Shown one piece after another: positions 16,224 through 25,041 of a DNA stretch of 32,790 bases. The stretch is from NCBI GenBank assembly GCA_017650105.1, contig JAGCFO010000040.1, forward strand, positions 1-32,790, read 5' to 3'. Position 1 is the stretch's first letter; each line of letters opens with the position of its first letter. The notes beneath the pieces are model-generated. The model did not search any database and was not told where the DNA came from. It worked only from the letters and a program-made list of their open reading frames with translations. The position numbers were made by a program, and so were the translations under genes. The stretch is from Bacteroidaceae bacterium. GTDB taxonomy: Bacteria; Bacteroidota; Bacteroidia; Bacteroidales; Bacteroidaceae.

Positions 16224-16356
16224 AAATCCGGGAATAAAAATCGCCCCAAGAGGAACGTCTGAGAAGGGTGGAAAAGAGGGGAGAAATCTTGTATCTTCTT
16301 CATTTTTCCAGTATGAGGAAGCAAAGTTTCCTTCTCTATCAGGCATCTGACTCAAC

Positions 16357-16389
16357 AAAAAAAGAGGCTTGCAAGCAAGTCTCTTTTTT
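16357..16389 (-). terminator. Terminator of tRNA-Gln
   Basis: GAGGCTTGC (16364-16372) and GCAAGTCTC (16375-16383) form a tight hairpin flanked by runs of A on the left and T on the right, so it can work in both directions. On the minus strand it lies just downstream of the tRNA and ends in a run of seven T. Confidence 0.82.
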
Positions 16390-16392
16390 CAG

Positions 16393-16463
16393 CTGGGCTA
16401 CCCGGACTCGAACCAGGAAAGGCAGGACCAGAATCTGCAGTGTTACCATTACACCATAGCCCA
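16393..16463 (-). tRNA. tRNA-Gln (anticodon CTG)
   Basis: The complement folds as a cloverleaf. Acceptor TGGGCTA pairs with TAGCCCA, including the U1-A72 pair typical of glutamine tRNAs, with G73 as discriminator. The D-arm is GTG/CAC with loop TAATGGTAA; the anticodon loop TTCTGGT gives CTG for codon CAG; the T-arm is CCTGG-TTCGAGT-CCGGG. The base pair at 31-39 is an A-C mismatch. CCA is not encoded. Length is 71 bases. Confidence 0.93.
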
Positions 16464-16478
16464 ATCTCAAATTCGCTG

Positions 16479-16509
16479 CAAAGATACATCTTTTTTTCGT
16501 CATACCAAA
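16479..16509 (-). promoter_or_regulatory. Promoter of tRNA-Gln
   Basis: On the minus strand TTTG (16506-16509) and TATCTTTG (16479-16486) are 19 bases apart, a perfect Bacteroidetes promoter. It lies 15 bases before the tRNA. Confidence 0.85.
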
Positions 16510-16579
16510 AAAATGGGCCTTTTTTTCATAAAAAACATAAAAATAAACTTTTCATGTGAAGTAGTTGAATAGTTGTTAT

Positions 16580-16587
16580 TATCTTTG
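16580..16587 (+). promoter_or_regulatory. -7 element for rsfS-ftsH-cdsA
   Basis: TATCTTTG is a perfect -7 element 18 bases before the rsfS start. No TTTG lies at the expected -33 distance, so the upstream half is weak. Confidence 0.6.
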
Positions 16588-16605
16588 TATCGGTAAAGAA
16601 TCCGT

Positions 16606-16968
16606 ATGAATAAAGAAGTACAAAAACTCGTAGACGTTATCGTCGATGCCATTCAGGACAAGAAAGGCAGCGACATTGTTGTAGCGGATTTGTCGTCTAT
16701 CGACGGGGCAATCTGCTCAAGTTTCGTAATCTGTCAGGGGAACACTCCCGTGCAGGTAGAGGCAATAGCCCGCTCGGTGGGCGACCGACTGCGTATCGAC
16801 TTGCAAACGAAGCCGATAGCGGTGGAAGGGCTGCGCAACGCTCGGTGGATTGCTATCGACTACGTCGACGTGATGGTACACATCTTTGTTCCCGAGGAGC
16901 GGCATTTCTACAATCTTGAAACCTTGTGGGCGGATGCCGTGTTGACGGAGATACCGAATATTGTGTAA
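16606..16968 (+). CDS. rsfS: Ribosomal silencing factor RsfS
   Basis: The product is 120 residues of the RsfS/Iojap family, which binds ribosomal protein L14 and blocks joining of the 30S and 50S subunits when nutrients are low. Family marks include KGSDIVVADLSSIDGAICSS (about 19-38), the segment FVICQGNTPVQVEAIA, and the C-terminal WIAIDYVDVMVHIFVPEERHFYNLETLW. Length is normal. It is the first gene of the conserved rsfS-ftsH-cdsA run and has its own -7 element. Confidence 0.95.
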   Translation: MNKEVQKLVDVIVDAIQDKKGSDIVVADLSSIDGAICSSFVICQGNTPVQVEAIARSVGDRLRIDLQTKPIAVEGLRNARWIAIDYVDVMVHIFVPEERHFYNLETLWADAVLTEIPNIV

Positions 16969-19276
16969 CAAGAACTTAATTTACGATACAGCTTTGGAAA
17001 TACGTAAGAAACAAAATAACAGCAAGAAGCCTGGATTCAACCTCAGTTGGATTTACCTGATTCTTTTTGGCGGAGTGCTAATCGCCTATCTCTATGGAGG
17101 AAACGGCGCGCTGACTAAGAAGGTAAGCTATTCGGAATTCAAGCAGTACATTGAGAAGGGATATGCCGAGAAAATAGTCTCCTATGATAATAATAAGGTA
17201 GAGATGAAGGTTATCCCCGACAGCGCTGCCTGCATCTTCGGGGAGTCGATTGCCGAGAAGACGGAGAAAGCTAATCAGTCGGTGATGCTTGTCTCCGAAT
17301 CGGCCTCACGCGACTCTTTCGATGAGTTTATTAGCGAGCAGCAAGAGAAAGGAAACTTCTCGGGAGAGCTGATATATCAGAAGGCCGACAGGTTTTTCTC
17401 TAATTTCCTGTGGAACGTGCTGCCCCTTCTGTTGCTTATTGCTATGTACATTTTCTTCATCCGCCGCATGAGCGGAGGAGGCGGAGGCACCGGGGGAGGC
17501 GGAGGCGTCTTCAGCGTGGGCAAGTCGAGGGCTCAGCTCTTTGAGAAAGACAAAGCCGACAGGATAACTTTCAAGGATGTCGCAGGACAAGCCGAAGCCA
17601 AGCAGGAAGTGGAGGAGATTGTTGAGTTTCTGAAAAATCCCGGCAAGTACACCGAGCTCGGCGGAAAGATTCCCAAGGGCGCCCTCCTCGTAGGTCCTCC
17701 GGGTACGGGTAAAACGCTGCTTGCCAAAGCCGTAGCAGGCGAGGCGAATGTTCCTTTCTTCTCGCTGTCGGGCTCAGACTTCGTGGAGATGTTCGTTGGC
17801 GTGGGTGCCAGCCGAGTAAGAGACCTTTTCCGGCAGGCAAAGGAAAAAGCGCCGTGCATCATTTTCATCGACGAGATTGACGCCGTAGGACGTGCGCGAG
17901 GGAAGAATCCCGCTATGGGAGGAAACGATGAGCGCGAGAGTACTCTCAACCAGCTGCTTACGGAGATGGACGGCTTCGGCACGAATAGCGGAGTCATCAT
18001 ATTGGCAGCTACCAACCGCATAGACATCCTTGATAAGGCGTTGTTGCGTGCGGGGCGTTTCGACAGGCAGATTCATGTCGATTTGCCCGACCTGAACGAG
18101 CGAAAGGAAGTCTTCGGCGTCCATCTGCGCCCTCTCAAGCTGCATCCCAACGTTGATGTTGACTTGCTGGCAAGGCAGACGCCCGGATTCAGCGGAGCTG
18201 ATATCGCCAACGTCTGCAACGAAGCTGCGCTGATAGCTGCCCGGCACGGGAAGAATGCTGTGGACAAAGACGATTTCCTTGCTGCTGTGGACCGTATAGT
18301 GGGAGGATTGGAAAAGAAGACGAAGGTGCTGACTCAGGAGGAGAAGCACACGATAGCCCTTCACGAGGCAGGTCACGCCACACTTTCCTGGTTCCTCGAG
18401 TGGGCTGATCCTCTCATAAAAGTCACGATTGTTCCGCGCGGCAATGCTTTGGGAGCTGCCTGGTATCTGCCTGAAGAGAGGCAGATTAACACTCGTGAAC
18501 AGATGCTCGACGAGATGTGCGCCCTTCTGGGAGGTCGAGCCGCTGAGGAACTGTTTACGGGGCATATTTCCACAGGAGCGATGAACGATTTGGAGCGCGT
18601 CACGAAGCAGGCTTACGGAATGATAGCCTATGCTGGAATGAGCGACAAGCTGCCAAACATCTGCTACTACAACAATGAGGAATACAGCTTCAACAAACCG
18701 TATAGCGAAAAGACTGCAGAACAAATAGATAAGGAGGCGCTGGCAATGATTGCCGAGCAATACGAGCGTGCAAAGCGCCTGCTGCTTGAGCATAAAGACG
18801 GGCACGCTCAGCTGGCTCAGCTGTTGATGGAGCGCGAAGTGATATTTGCCGAAGACGCAGAGCGCATCTTTGGGAAACGCCAATGGTCTTCTCGCAGCGA
18901 GGAGATTCTGGATGAGAAAGAGCCTGAGAAAAAGGAAACCCCTCGTGCCCCAAAGAAGAAAGCCCCAGAGAAAGTTTCTGAATCGCTGGCTGTTGACGCG
19001 ACGGTTACGCTTACTCCTGCTCCCGCTTTTGACGTGGAGAGACTTTCGCTTTCCGAGCCCGCTTCAACTTCGCCAGCCGAAAAGGAGCCTGATGTGGAGA
19101 AGAACGAATCCGGCGATATGGAGAACAAATCCGGCGATATGAAGAAAGAATCTCGCGCGGAGAAGAAAGAATACGGAAAGGAAGACAAAGAAGAATCTTC
19201 GAAGGATTCTTCCGATGATGATTCCGGCAAACCTTCAGGTCCTGCAGATTCTCAAACTACGTTCGATTTCTTTTGA
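16961..19276 (+). CDS. ftsH: ATP-dependent membrane zinc protease FtsH
   Basis: This hexameric AAA+ protease extracts and degrades membrane and short-lived proteins. Order: membrane helix 1 ([17 protein letters not shown]), a periplasmic region, membrane helix 2 ([17 protein letters not shown]), a Gly-rich linker, Walker A GPPGTGKT (245-252 counted from 16961), Walker B IIFIDEID, the second region of homology ending RAGRFDRQ, and zinc site HEAGH (468-472). No ATG start exists: TTG 16961 overlaps rsfS by 8 bases, and TTG 16994, leading into [18 protein letters not shown], is at least as likely. After about residue 650 a charged, low-complexity tail of 120 residues ends in FDFF. Bases 19106-19189 of that tail are four 21-bp repeat units of the interspersed family (heptads [28 protein letters not shown]). 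Confidence 0.96.
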   Translation: MCNKNLIYDTALEIRKKQNNSKKPGFNLSWIYLILFGGVLIAYLYGGNGALTKKVSYSEFKQYIEKGYAEKIVSYDNNKVEMKVIPDSAACIFGESIAEKTEKANQSVMLVSESASRDSFDEFISEQQEKGNFSGELIYQKADRFFSNFLWNVLPLLLLIAMYIFFIRRMSGGGGGTGGGGGVFSVGKSRAQLFEKDKADRITFKDVAGQAEAKQEVEEIVEFLKNPGKYTELGGKIPKGALLVGPPGTGKTLLAKAVAGEANVPFFSLSGSDFVEMFVGVGASRVRDLFRQAKEKAPCIIFIDEIDAVGRARGKNPAMGGNDERESTLNQLLTEMDGFGTNSGVIILAATNRIDILDKALLRAGRFDRQIHVDLPDLNERKEVFGVHLRPLKLHPNVDVDLLARQTPGFSGADIANVCNEAALIAARHGKNAVDKDDFLAAVDRIVGGLEKKTKVLTQEEKHTIALHEAGHATLSWFLEWADPLIKVTIVPRGNALGAAWYLPEERQINTREQMLDEMCALLGGRAAEELFTGHISTGAMNDLERVTKQAYGMIAYAGMSDKLPNICYYNNEEYSFNKPYSEKTAEQIDKEALAMIAEQYERAKRLLLEHKDGHAQLAQLLMEREVIFAEDAERIFGKRQWSSRSEEILDEKEPEKKETPRAPKKKAPEKVSESLAVDATVTLTPAPAFDVERLSLSEPASTSPAEKEPDVEKNESGDMENKSGDMKKESRAEKKEYGKEDKEESSKDSSDDDSGKPSGPADSQTTFDFF
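19106..19189 (+). repeat. Copy E of the 21-bp-period repeat, inside ftsH
   Basis: Four in-frame 21-base units (19106-19126, 19127-19147, 19148-19168, 19169-19189) encode residues 716-743 of FtsH. Bases 19120-19146 (GGAGAACAAAT then CGGCGATATGAAGAA) match 5887-5913 except around the CGCG/CGGCG position. The intergenic copies read in this frame give similar heptads. Confidence 0.8.
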
Positions 19277-19296
19277 CAGACAGGCATAAGGGAGGC

Positions 19297-20136
19297 ATGA
19301 AGAATTTTCTGACACGTACGCTGACGGGTGCTGCTTATGTAGCCATAATGGTGTTCTGCACCGTTTTCAGGCCTTGGAGTTTGGGAGTGCTTTTGCTTCT
19401 TCTGACAGTCTTGGCAGTAAATGAATTCCTCTTCATCCAAAGCAGTAACAGCAAGAGAAGAGTAAATAAGGTGGTAGTCCTTTGCGGCAGCGTTCTGTTG
19501 CCTTTGGCGGTATTCGTGCAGACATATTTGAAGGGTGCAGACTTTTTCCTTACGCTCGTGCCTTATCTCGTTTTCATCGTTTTCCTTTTCGTTTCGGAAT
19601 TGTTTGCTGAGAATGAGGATCCCTTTGGAAATCTTGCGCTTACGATGCTGAGTCAGGGATATGTCGTACTTCCTCTTTCGCTGATGTCAGTTTTGGCTTT
19701 CGGCTCGTTTCCAATTATCCAACAAGAGCATCCTTTCTATATTCTCCCGTTGGCTGTGCTTTTCTTCGTATGGTGCAACGATACGGGAGCCTACCTTGCG
19801 GGCTCGCTTTTGGGGAAGCATAAACTGATTCCGCGCATTTCTCCCGGCAAAACGTGGGAAGGTTCCATCGGAGGGGCTATTCTGACAATTCTTCTATCTG
19901 TTCTCCTCTGGCATTTTTGGCCTATCATGAGCATCTTCCAATGGATGGGGTTCGCTTTGGTGGTAGTGATTTTCGGCACGTTTGGCGATTTAACCGAATC
20001 GCTTATGAAGCGAAAACTTGGGCTTAAGGACTCAGGAAACATTTTGCCTGGGCACGGAGGTATTTTGGATAGGATTGACAGCCTGCTGCTTGCTGTTCCC
20101 TCGGCTGTCATCTACCTGTACCTCTGCGGATTCTGA
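19297..20136 (+). CDS. cdsA: Phosphatidate cytidylyltransferase
   Basis: It makes CDP-diacylglycerol from phosphatidate and CTP for phospholipid synthesis at the inner membrane. The product is 279 residues with about seven to eight hydrophobic helices. The C-terminal family signature is intact: SLMKRKLGLKDSGNILPGHG followed by GILDRID. ATG 19297 gives the usual family N-terminus MKNFLTRTLTG and has a purine-rich GGGAGG just upstream; the frame could open at TTG 19273, overlapping ftsH. It converges with lpxB, the two stops being 27 bases apart, and no hairpin terminator is visible between them. Confidence 0.94.
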   Translation: MKNFLTRTLTGAAYVAIMVFCTVFRPWSLGVLLLLLTVLAVNEFLFIQSSNSKRRVNKVVVLCGSVLLPLAVFVQTYLKGADFFLTLVPYLVFIVFLFVSELFAENEDPFGNLALTMLSQGYVVLPLSLMSVLAFGSFPIIQQEHPFYILPLAVLFFVWCNDTGAYLAGSLLGKHKLIPRISPGKTWEGSIGGAILTILLSVLLWHFWPIMSIFQWMGFALVVVIFGTFGDLTESLMKRKLGLKDSGNILPGHGGILDRIDSLLLAVPSAVIYLYLCGF

Positions 20137-20163
20137 AAATCGTAGAAGGTGGGGAAGGGGGAG

Positions 20164-21318
20164 CTATCCATGAAGAAGTCCCACGATTTGCTTCGCTGCC
20201 CTCTCTGACACGCCTGGATTTCCAAGTGTTTTAAGGAGAGAATCATAGTCGGCAAGCATAATGTTCCTCTCCTCGGTGTCAAACCATATTTTAGAGAGTT
20301 CTTTTCGGATGTTTCCGACTGTCATCTTGTCTGCCACAAGCTCTGTGACTATTTCCTTATCGGCAATCAGATTTACAAGGGAGATAAAGCGTACCTTCAG
20401 GAGGATTCTGCGTAGGAACGACACGATTTTTCCGCAGCTGATATGATAGCAAACCACTTGTGGCACGCGAAGGATAGCAGTTTCGAGAGTTGCTGTGCCT
20501 GATGTTACTAAAGCCGCACGGGCATGCTGTAGAAGGGGATACGTCTGGTTGAAAACGATGTGCACATCGGGTGAAACACTTCCTTCGTTTGGCAAAGGAG
20601 GCAGAAACTCATCATAAAAGGAGGCGTCGATGCCAGGAGCACCCGCTATCACAATCTGACATCCTTGAGTCTCTTTAGCTGCCTCTAACATGCGCGGAAG
20701 ATTGCTGCGAATCTCCTGTTTTCGGCTTCCTGCCAAAAGGGCAAGGATGGGCTTGTCCTGTAGGGCGTTAGCGCCCAAGAACTCTTCGCGCGAAACACTA
20801 TTCGCAAGGTATTCGTCCACAGCATCCAAGCAGGGATTGCCGACGTAGCGAATCTTGTATCCGTGAGAATCATAAAACGGCACCTCGAAAGGCAATATCG
20901 AGAAAATCTCCTTCACGTCTCTGCGGATAGCTTTGATGCGCCAAGTTTTCCAAGCCCAGATTTTCGGGGGAATATAGTAGAAGACGGGAATCGTTGTCTT
21001 CGCATGTATGTGTTTGGCTATTTTGAGGTTGAATCCGGGATAATCCACAAGGATTACTACGTCAGGATTCCAGCTGACGATGTCTTTTTTGCACAGCGAC
21101 ATGTTTTCCAGAATGGTTCGGGCATGTAGCGCTACTTGCACAAAGCCCATATAAGCCAATTCCTTGTAGTGCCTCACGAGGATTCCTCCGACAGCACGCA
21201 TCATGTCGCCCCCGAAGAAACGAAACTCCGCTTCCGCATCGTGCCGAAGGAGTGCCTTCATCAGATTAGAAGCGTGCAAGTCGCCCGATGCTTCGCCTGC
21301 TATGAGGTAGTATTTCAT
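20164..21318 (-). CDS. lpxB: Lipid-A-disaccharide synthase
   Basis: It condenses UDP-2,3-diacylglucosamine with lipid X to form the lipid A disaccharide. The product is 384 residues, normal for LpxB (glycosyltransferase family 19). Family segments include the N-terminal YYLIAGEASGDLHASNLM, FFGGDMM, the LVDYPGFNLKIAKH stretch, PVFYYIPPKIWAWKTWR, LLAGSRKQEI and ALVTSGTATLETA. It lies 27 bases downstream of surE and is probably cotranscribed with it. Confidence 0.96.
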   Translation of the reverse strand: MKYYLIAGEASGDLHASNLMKALLRHDAEAEFRFFGGDMMRAVGGILVRHYKELAYMGFVQVALHARTILENMSLCKKDIVSWNPDVVILVDYPGFNLKIAKHIHAKTTIPVFYYIPPKIWAWKTWRIKAIRRDVKEIFSILPFEVPFYDSHGYKIRYVGNPCLDAVDEYLANSVSREEFLGANALQDKPILALLAGSRKQEIRSNLPRMLEAAKETQGCQIVIAGAPGIDASFYDEFLPPLPNEGSVSPDVHIVFNQTYPLLQHARAALVTSGTATLETAILRVPQVVCYHISCGKIVSFLRRILLKVRFISLVNLIADKEIVTELVADKMTVGNIRKELSKIWFDTEERNIMLADYDSLLKTLGNPGVSERAAKQIVGLLHG

Positions 21319-21345
21319 GCCGATAGCGTTTTTCTTGAGGTGTCG

Positions 21346-22107
21346 TCAGCTGAGGAGTTCCTTCTCCAAAACAGCCTTCAGTTCATAGTCTGTCATATCG
21401 ATATGAATGGGAGTGACAGCCACAAATCCTTCATTCATAGCCTCTTTGTCGGCTTCGTTGCCTTGCCCTTCCACAAGATTGAAGAACCCTGTGAGCCAGA
21501 AATAGTCCCCTCCGCGTGGGTGGTTCCGCTGCTCAAATTCGTTGAGCCACAGCCCGTCTGCCATACGGCACATCTTCATTCCTTTAAAAGAAGGTAGCGC
21601 AGGGCAGTTCACATTCAGGCAAGAGCCTTTCGGCAGACCCTTATCGAGAATGTATTTCGTGATTTTGAGGATATAAGGCGCCATTGGGTTGAAGTCAGGC
21701 TCCATTTCGTGCGAATCGATAGAGAAGGCAACAGAAGGTATACCCTTCATGCATCCCTCCATCACCACTCCCATCGTTCCCGAGTAGTGTGCATTGATTG
21801 CTGAATTGTCTCCGTGATTTATTCCCCCCACAATGATGTCGGGAGTGCGCGGGCAGATGCTTGATATAGCCAGTTTTACGCAGTCGACGGGCGTGCCCGA
21901 GCAGCAATACACCTCAAGCCCTTCTTCGCTGTGGATGAGGGCCCGGTAGACAGGCTCCCGGAATGTGCAAGCGCACGCCATTCCCGAGCGCCCTTCCGTA
22001 GGGGCTACAACAATGATGTCGCCCAGCTGACGAAGTGTCTGGGCAAGGAACTGAATACCTTTCGCCTGGTATCCGTCGTCGTTCGAAATTAGTATTAAGG
22101 GCCTCAT
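21346..22107 (-). CDS. surE: 5'/3'-nucleotidase SurE
   Basis: This metal-dependent nucleoside monophosphate phosphatase belongs to the SurE survival-protein family. The catalytic N-terminus is LILISNDDGYQAKGI, with the paired Asp residues that bind the metal; further marks are TEGRSGMA, CSGTPVDCVKLA and GGINHGDN. The frame opens at 22251, but the family N-terminus begins at ATG 22107 (253 residues), and two -7 promoter motifs lie between the two positions, so I chose 22107. lpxB follows after 27 bases. Confidence 0.95.
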   Translation of the reverse strand: MRPLILISNDDGYQAKGIQFLAQTLRQLGDIIVVAPTEGRSGMACACTFREPVYRALIHSEEGLEVYCCSGTPVDCVKLAISSICPRTPDIIVGGINHGDNSAINAHYSGTMGVVMEGCMKGIPSVAFSIDSHEMEPDFNPMAPYILKITKYILDKGLPKGSCLNVNCPALPSFKGMKMCRMADGLWLNEFEQRNHPRGGDYFWLTGFFNLVEGQGNEADKEAMNEGFVAVTPIHIDMTDYELKAVLEKELLS

Positions 22108-22137
22108 GTCGTTTGCAAATCTGGTGTACGGAGGAGA

Positions 22138-22232
22138 CAAAGATACGGGCTGCCTCGCTTTCGGCCATCGCGGCTCCGTAGTCATGCACTCCAAGTGCAA
22201 AGATACGAAATCTTTTTCATATTTCGGCCAAA
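22138..22232 (-). promoter_or_regulatory. Tandem promoters of surE-lpxB
   Basis: On the minus strand the perfect -7 motif TATCTTTG occurs twice, at 22138-22145 and 22198-22205, exactly 60 bases apart. The distal copy has TTTG at 22229-22232 with a long 23-base spacer. The proximal copy has no clear -33 partner. Either would give a leader upstream of ATG 22107. Confidence 0.6.
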
Positions 22233-22241
22233 TCGGATAAG

Positions 22242-22250
22242 TTATCCACA
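22242..22250 (+). promoter_or_regulatory. Perfect DnaA box
   Basis: TTATCCACA matches the strict DnaA-box consensus. It lies in the divergent region between surE and parA. I see no second strict box nearby, so it is more likely a regulatory site or chance match than an origin. Confidence 0.4.
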
Positions 22251-22300
22251 TTTTAAGGAACTTTTACGGAAAATATGGTGAAAGTAGGCGATAATTTCAG

Positions 22301-22308
22301 TATCTTCG
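22301..22308 (+). promoter_or_regulatory. -7-like element upstream of parA
   Basis: TATCTTCG is one mismatch from TAnnTTTG and ends 31 bases before the chosen parA start. No clear -33 element is present. It is the same variant as the one before the receptor gene. Confidence 0.45.
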
Positions 22309-22338
22309 CAGATTGAAAAAATAGTGCGTGTTTTTACT

Positions 22339-23112
22339 ATGGGAAAGATTATTGCTTTAGCCAATCAGAAGGGAGGCGTCGGAAAGACGACGACAGCCAT
22401 CAATCTGGCTGCTTCGTTGGCTACGCTGGAGAAGAAAGTGCTGCTGATAGACGCCGACCCGCAGGCCAACGCCTCCTCGGGCTTGGGCGTTGACATACGC
22501 GAAGTTGACAATACGATATACGAATGCCTCATCGGCAAATGCGATGCGCAAGATGCCGTCTGCGCCACCGAAGTTGAAGGACTTGACTTGATTTCCTCGC
22601 ACATCGACCTTGTGGGAGCGGAAATAGAGATGCTCAACCTGAGCAATCGCGAGAACATCATGAAGGAGATGATAGCCCCCTTCAAGGAGAAGTACGACTT
22701 TATCCTCATCGACTGCTCCCCCTCGCTGGGGCTCATCACAGTCAACTCGCTCACGGCTGCCGACTCGGTCATCATCCCCGTGCAATGCGAGTATTTCGCC
22801 CTTGAGGGGATAAGCAAACTGCTGAACACCATCAAGTTAATCAAGCAGAAACTAAACCCGAAACTCGATATCGAGGGATTCCTTCTCACGATGTACGACA
22901 GCCGTCTGCGTCTCAGCAACCAAGTGCTCGACGAAGTGCGCCGACATTTTCAGGAGCTTGTTTTCAACACCGTCATCCAGCGCAACGTGCGTCTGAGCGA
23001 GGCTCCCAGTCACGGGCTTCCCGTCATCCTCTACGACGCCGACTCGCGAGGAGCACAGAACTACCTGGCGCTGGCGCAGGAAATACTGATGCGAAACCGT
23101 CCTCAAAAATGA
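22339..23112 (+). CDS. parA: Chromosome partitioning ATPase ParA/Soj
   Basis: This deviant Walker-type ATPase binds DNA nonspecifically and drives segregation of ParB-bound origins. The deviant P-loop KGGVGKTT spans residues 11-18, followed by the switch segments DADPQANASSGLG and DYDFILIDCSPSLGLIT-like stretch, and the C-terminal ERNVRLSEAPSHGLP-type motif (here QRNVRLSEAPSHGLP). The length of 257 residues is typical of chromosomal ParA. ATG 22339 begins the conserved MGKIIALANQKGG; GTG 22324 is an alternative. parB follows 149 bases downstream, with an interspersed repeat between them. Confidence 0.96.
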   Translation: MGKIIALANQKGGVGKTTTAINLAASLATLEKKVLLIDADPQANASSGLGVDIREVDNTIYECLIGKCDAQDAVCATEVEGLDLISSHIDLVGAEIEMLNLSNRENIMKEMIAPFKEKYDFILIDCSPSLGLITVNSLTAADSVIIPVQCEYFALEGISKLLNTIKLIKQKLNPKLDIEGFLLTMYDSRLRLSNQVLDEVRRHFQELVFNTVIQRNVRLSEAPSHGLPVILYDADSRGAQNYLALAQEILMRNRPQK

Positions 23113-23173
23113 CGCCACAGCATCGCTGGAGCAGGTGAAAATATGAAGAAGGGAAAAAAAATTATTTAGAAAG

Positions 23174-23206
23174 CATATCGCGATATTTGTTCTCCAAAAA
23201 ATTTTT
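23174..23206 (-). repeat. Copy F of the interspersed repeat
   Basis: The complement reads A/T run, GGAGAACAAATATCGCGATA and TG; 23174-23195 is the exact complement of 5887-5908. Nearby ATATGAAGAAGGG at 23143-23155 is a further half unit on the plus strand. The copy fills the short gap between parA and parB. Confidence 0.85.
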
Positions 23207-23261
23207 TTAGTTAAGCAAAATTGAAGCACCTAAAAGGGACTCAGAAAACAGTAAAGAATTA

Positions 23262-24149
23262 ATGGCAGTACAGAAAAAACATACAGGACTGGGACGCGGG
23301 CTCGATGCACTCATATCCACCGATATGGTGCAGACGCAGGGCTCCTCGTCCATCAGCGAAATACCCATCAGCGAGATTTCAGCCAATCCCAACCAGCCCC
23401 GAAGGGAGTTCGACGAGGCAGGACTGCAGGAACTGGCAGAGTCAATCAAGGCTATCGGAATCATCCAGCCCATTACTCTGCGCCAGCTCAGCAGCCACTC
23501 CTACCAGATCATCGCGGGCGAACGAAGGTATCGAGCCTCGCTGCTGGCAGGACTCACGTCGATGCCTGCCTACATCCGCACCGCCGACGATGAGAACGTG
23601 ATGGAGATGGCTCTCATCGAGAACATTCAGCGAGAGGACCTCAACTCGATGGAGATAGCCCTTGCCTACCAGCACCTTCTGGAGGAATACGAGCTTACTC
23701 AAGACAAGCTGAGCGAGCGTGTGGGCAAGAACAGGGCAACGATAGCCAACTATCTGCGTTTGCTCAAGCTGCCTGCCGAAATTCAAATGGCGCTGAAAAA
23801 CAAGGATTTGGATATGGGACATGCTCGTGCCTTGCTGGCGCTTGACAACCCTGTGGAGCAGATAAAGCTATTCCACGAGATACAGGCAAACGGCTACTCG
23901 GTGCGTAAGGTAGAGGAGCTTGTGAAGGAGGGAAAACAGAAGGCCGAGAGTTCTGCTAAGGACAAGAAGAAGGTCGGCAGACGTTCCTCGGGCGACTTTG
24001 ATATGCTGAAGAAACATCTGTCGGCATTTTTCAAGACCGACGTCAAGCTCACATGCAACACCGAAGGGAAGGGTAAGATATCCATCCCCTTCGACGATGA
24101 AAAAGAGCTGGAGCGTATCATCCGCTTGTTAGATAAGATAAAGAGCTGA
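23262..24149 (+). CDS. parB: Chromosome partitioning protein ParB
   Basis: This DNA-binding CTPase clamp loads at parS sites and cooperates with ParA. The product is 295 residues. The ParB/Sulfiredoxin-like domain contains NPNQPRREFDEAGLQELAES (43-62), the CTP-binding box GERRYRAS (87-94) and ENIQREDLN (120-128). The helix-turn-helix KLSERVGKNRATIANYLRLL follows, and the C-terminal dimerisation segment ends the protein. No strict parS palindrome (GTTTCACGTGAAAC type) was found in the window. The stop overlaps the next start (TGATG at 24147-24151). Confidence 0.96.
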   Translation: MAVQKKHTGLGRGLDALISTDMVQTQGSSSISEIPISEISANPNQPRREFDEAGLQELAESIKAIGIIQPITLRQLSSHSYQIIAGERRYRASLLAGLTSMPAYIRTADDENVMEMALIENIQREDLNSMEIALAYQHLLEEYELTQDKLSERVGKNRATIANYLRLLKLPAEIQMALKNKDLDMGHARALLALDNPVEQIKLFHEIQANGYSVRKVEELVKEGKQKAESSAKDKKKVGRRSSGDFDMLKKHLSAFFKTDVKLTCNTEGKGKISIPFDDEKELERIIRLLDKIKS

Positions 24150-25039
24150 TGCGCTGCGCCAAGAAGATAGTGAAAAGAGTTGTTGTCGGCATAGCCTTGC
24201 TGCTTATGAGCGGGCTGATGCAGGCGCAGGAGCCGCTTCGGCAGGAGTTGGCTGACACTCTGACGCTTTCTTCCGCGCAGATACAGGACATCCCTGATAC
24301 TCTAAGCCTGGCTCTTCCTGCTGATGAAGAGGTTGCCGACAGTATTTCCTCACTACACATTTCCGAAGATGAGGAATTCGTTGCCGACAGCCTTTATGAG
24401 GCTCTTCCTCTTTTCTTCGACGTGAAGGAAGACACGCTTCGGGTTGTTCCCGACAGCCTTCAGGGACAGATAGTTTCGGGAAACGACACGCTGACAATCA
24501 TCGGTGGAAAGGTTGTGCCTGCCAAAGAGAAGGGTGAAGTGTGGACCCCAGATCCCGCGAGAGCCACATGGTCGGCAATCGCCTTCCCCGGAGGAGGACA
24601 GATATACAACCGCAAATATTGGAAGCTCCCTATCGTGTATGGAGGCTTCCTCGGGTGCGTTTATGCGCTGAACTGGAACAATCAGATGTACAGCGACTAT
24701 TCTCAAGCATATCTCGACATCATGGACGACGATGACAAGACAGCTAGCTATCTCGATATGCTTCCGCCTACTTATAATGTGGAAGCAAACAAGGAATATC
24801 TGAAAAATGTCTTCAAGCATCGCAAGGACAGATATCGTCGCTACCGCGATTTGAGCATCTTCTGCTTCATGGGGGTATACTTGATATCCATAATCGATGC
24901 GTATGTTGACGCTGAGCTCTCACATTTTGATATCTCGGAGGACTTAGGATTCCATATCCAACCCTCATCTATTCATAGTGATTTTTCAAACCCATATCAT
25001 ACACAAGGCATAGGCCTGCAATGTAGTATAAACTTTTAA
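24149..25039 (+). CDS. DUF5683 envelope protein
   Basis: The product is 296 residues with an N-terminal hydrophobic signal (RVVVGIALLLMSGLMQAQ). A Ser/Asp-rich stretch with repeated DSL/DTL motifs (about 30-115) is followed by the conserved DUF5683 core: WSAIAFPGGGQIYNRKYWK, a membrane helix (LPIVYGGFLGCVYALNW), DYSQAYLDI, then RRYRDLSIFCFMGVYLISII and DAYVDAELSHFDIS. The family sits between parB and an MltD-like transglycosylase in many Bacteroidales; its function is not known. It overlaps parB by one base and ends 2 bases before the next gene, so it is tightly embedded in the operon. Confidence 0.87.
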   Translation: MRCAKKIVKRVVVGIALLLMSGLMQAQEPLRQELADTLTLSSAQIQDIPDTLSLALPADEEVADSISSLHISEDEEFVADSLYEALPLFFDVKEDTLRVVPDSLQGQIVSGNDTLTIIGGKVVPAKEKGEVWTPDPARATWSAIAFPGGGQIYNRKYWKLPIVYGGFLGCVYALNWNNQMYSDYSQAYLDIMDDDDKTASYLDMLPPTYNVEANKEYLKNVFKHRKDRYRRYRDLSIFCFMGVYLISIIDAYVDAELSHFDISEDLGFHIQPSSIHSDFSNPYHTQGIGLQCSINF

Positions 25040-25041
25040 TC

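Noticed and set aside
17774..18883. 369-codon minus-strand frame
   Set aside because: Antisense shadow of the strongly conserved FtsH ATPase and protease domains.
22108..22338. Chromosome origin oriC next to parAB
   Set aside because: Only one strict DnaA box and no AT-rich unwinding region or dnaA/dnaN gene; too little to call an origin.
22108..24149. parS site near parAB
   Set aside because: CACGTG-containing words in the window lack the flanking GTTnC/GnAAC bases, so no credible parS was found.
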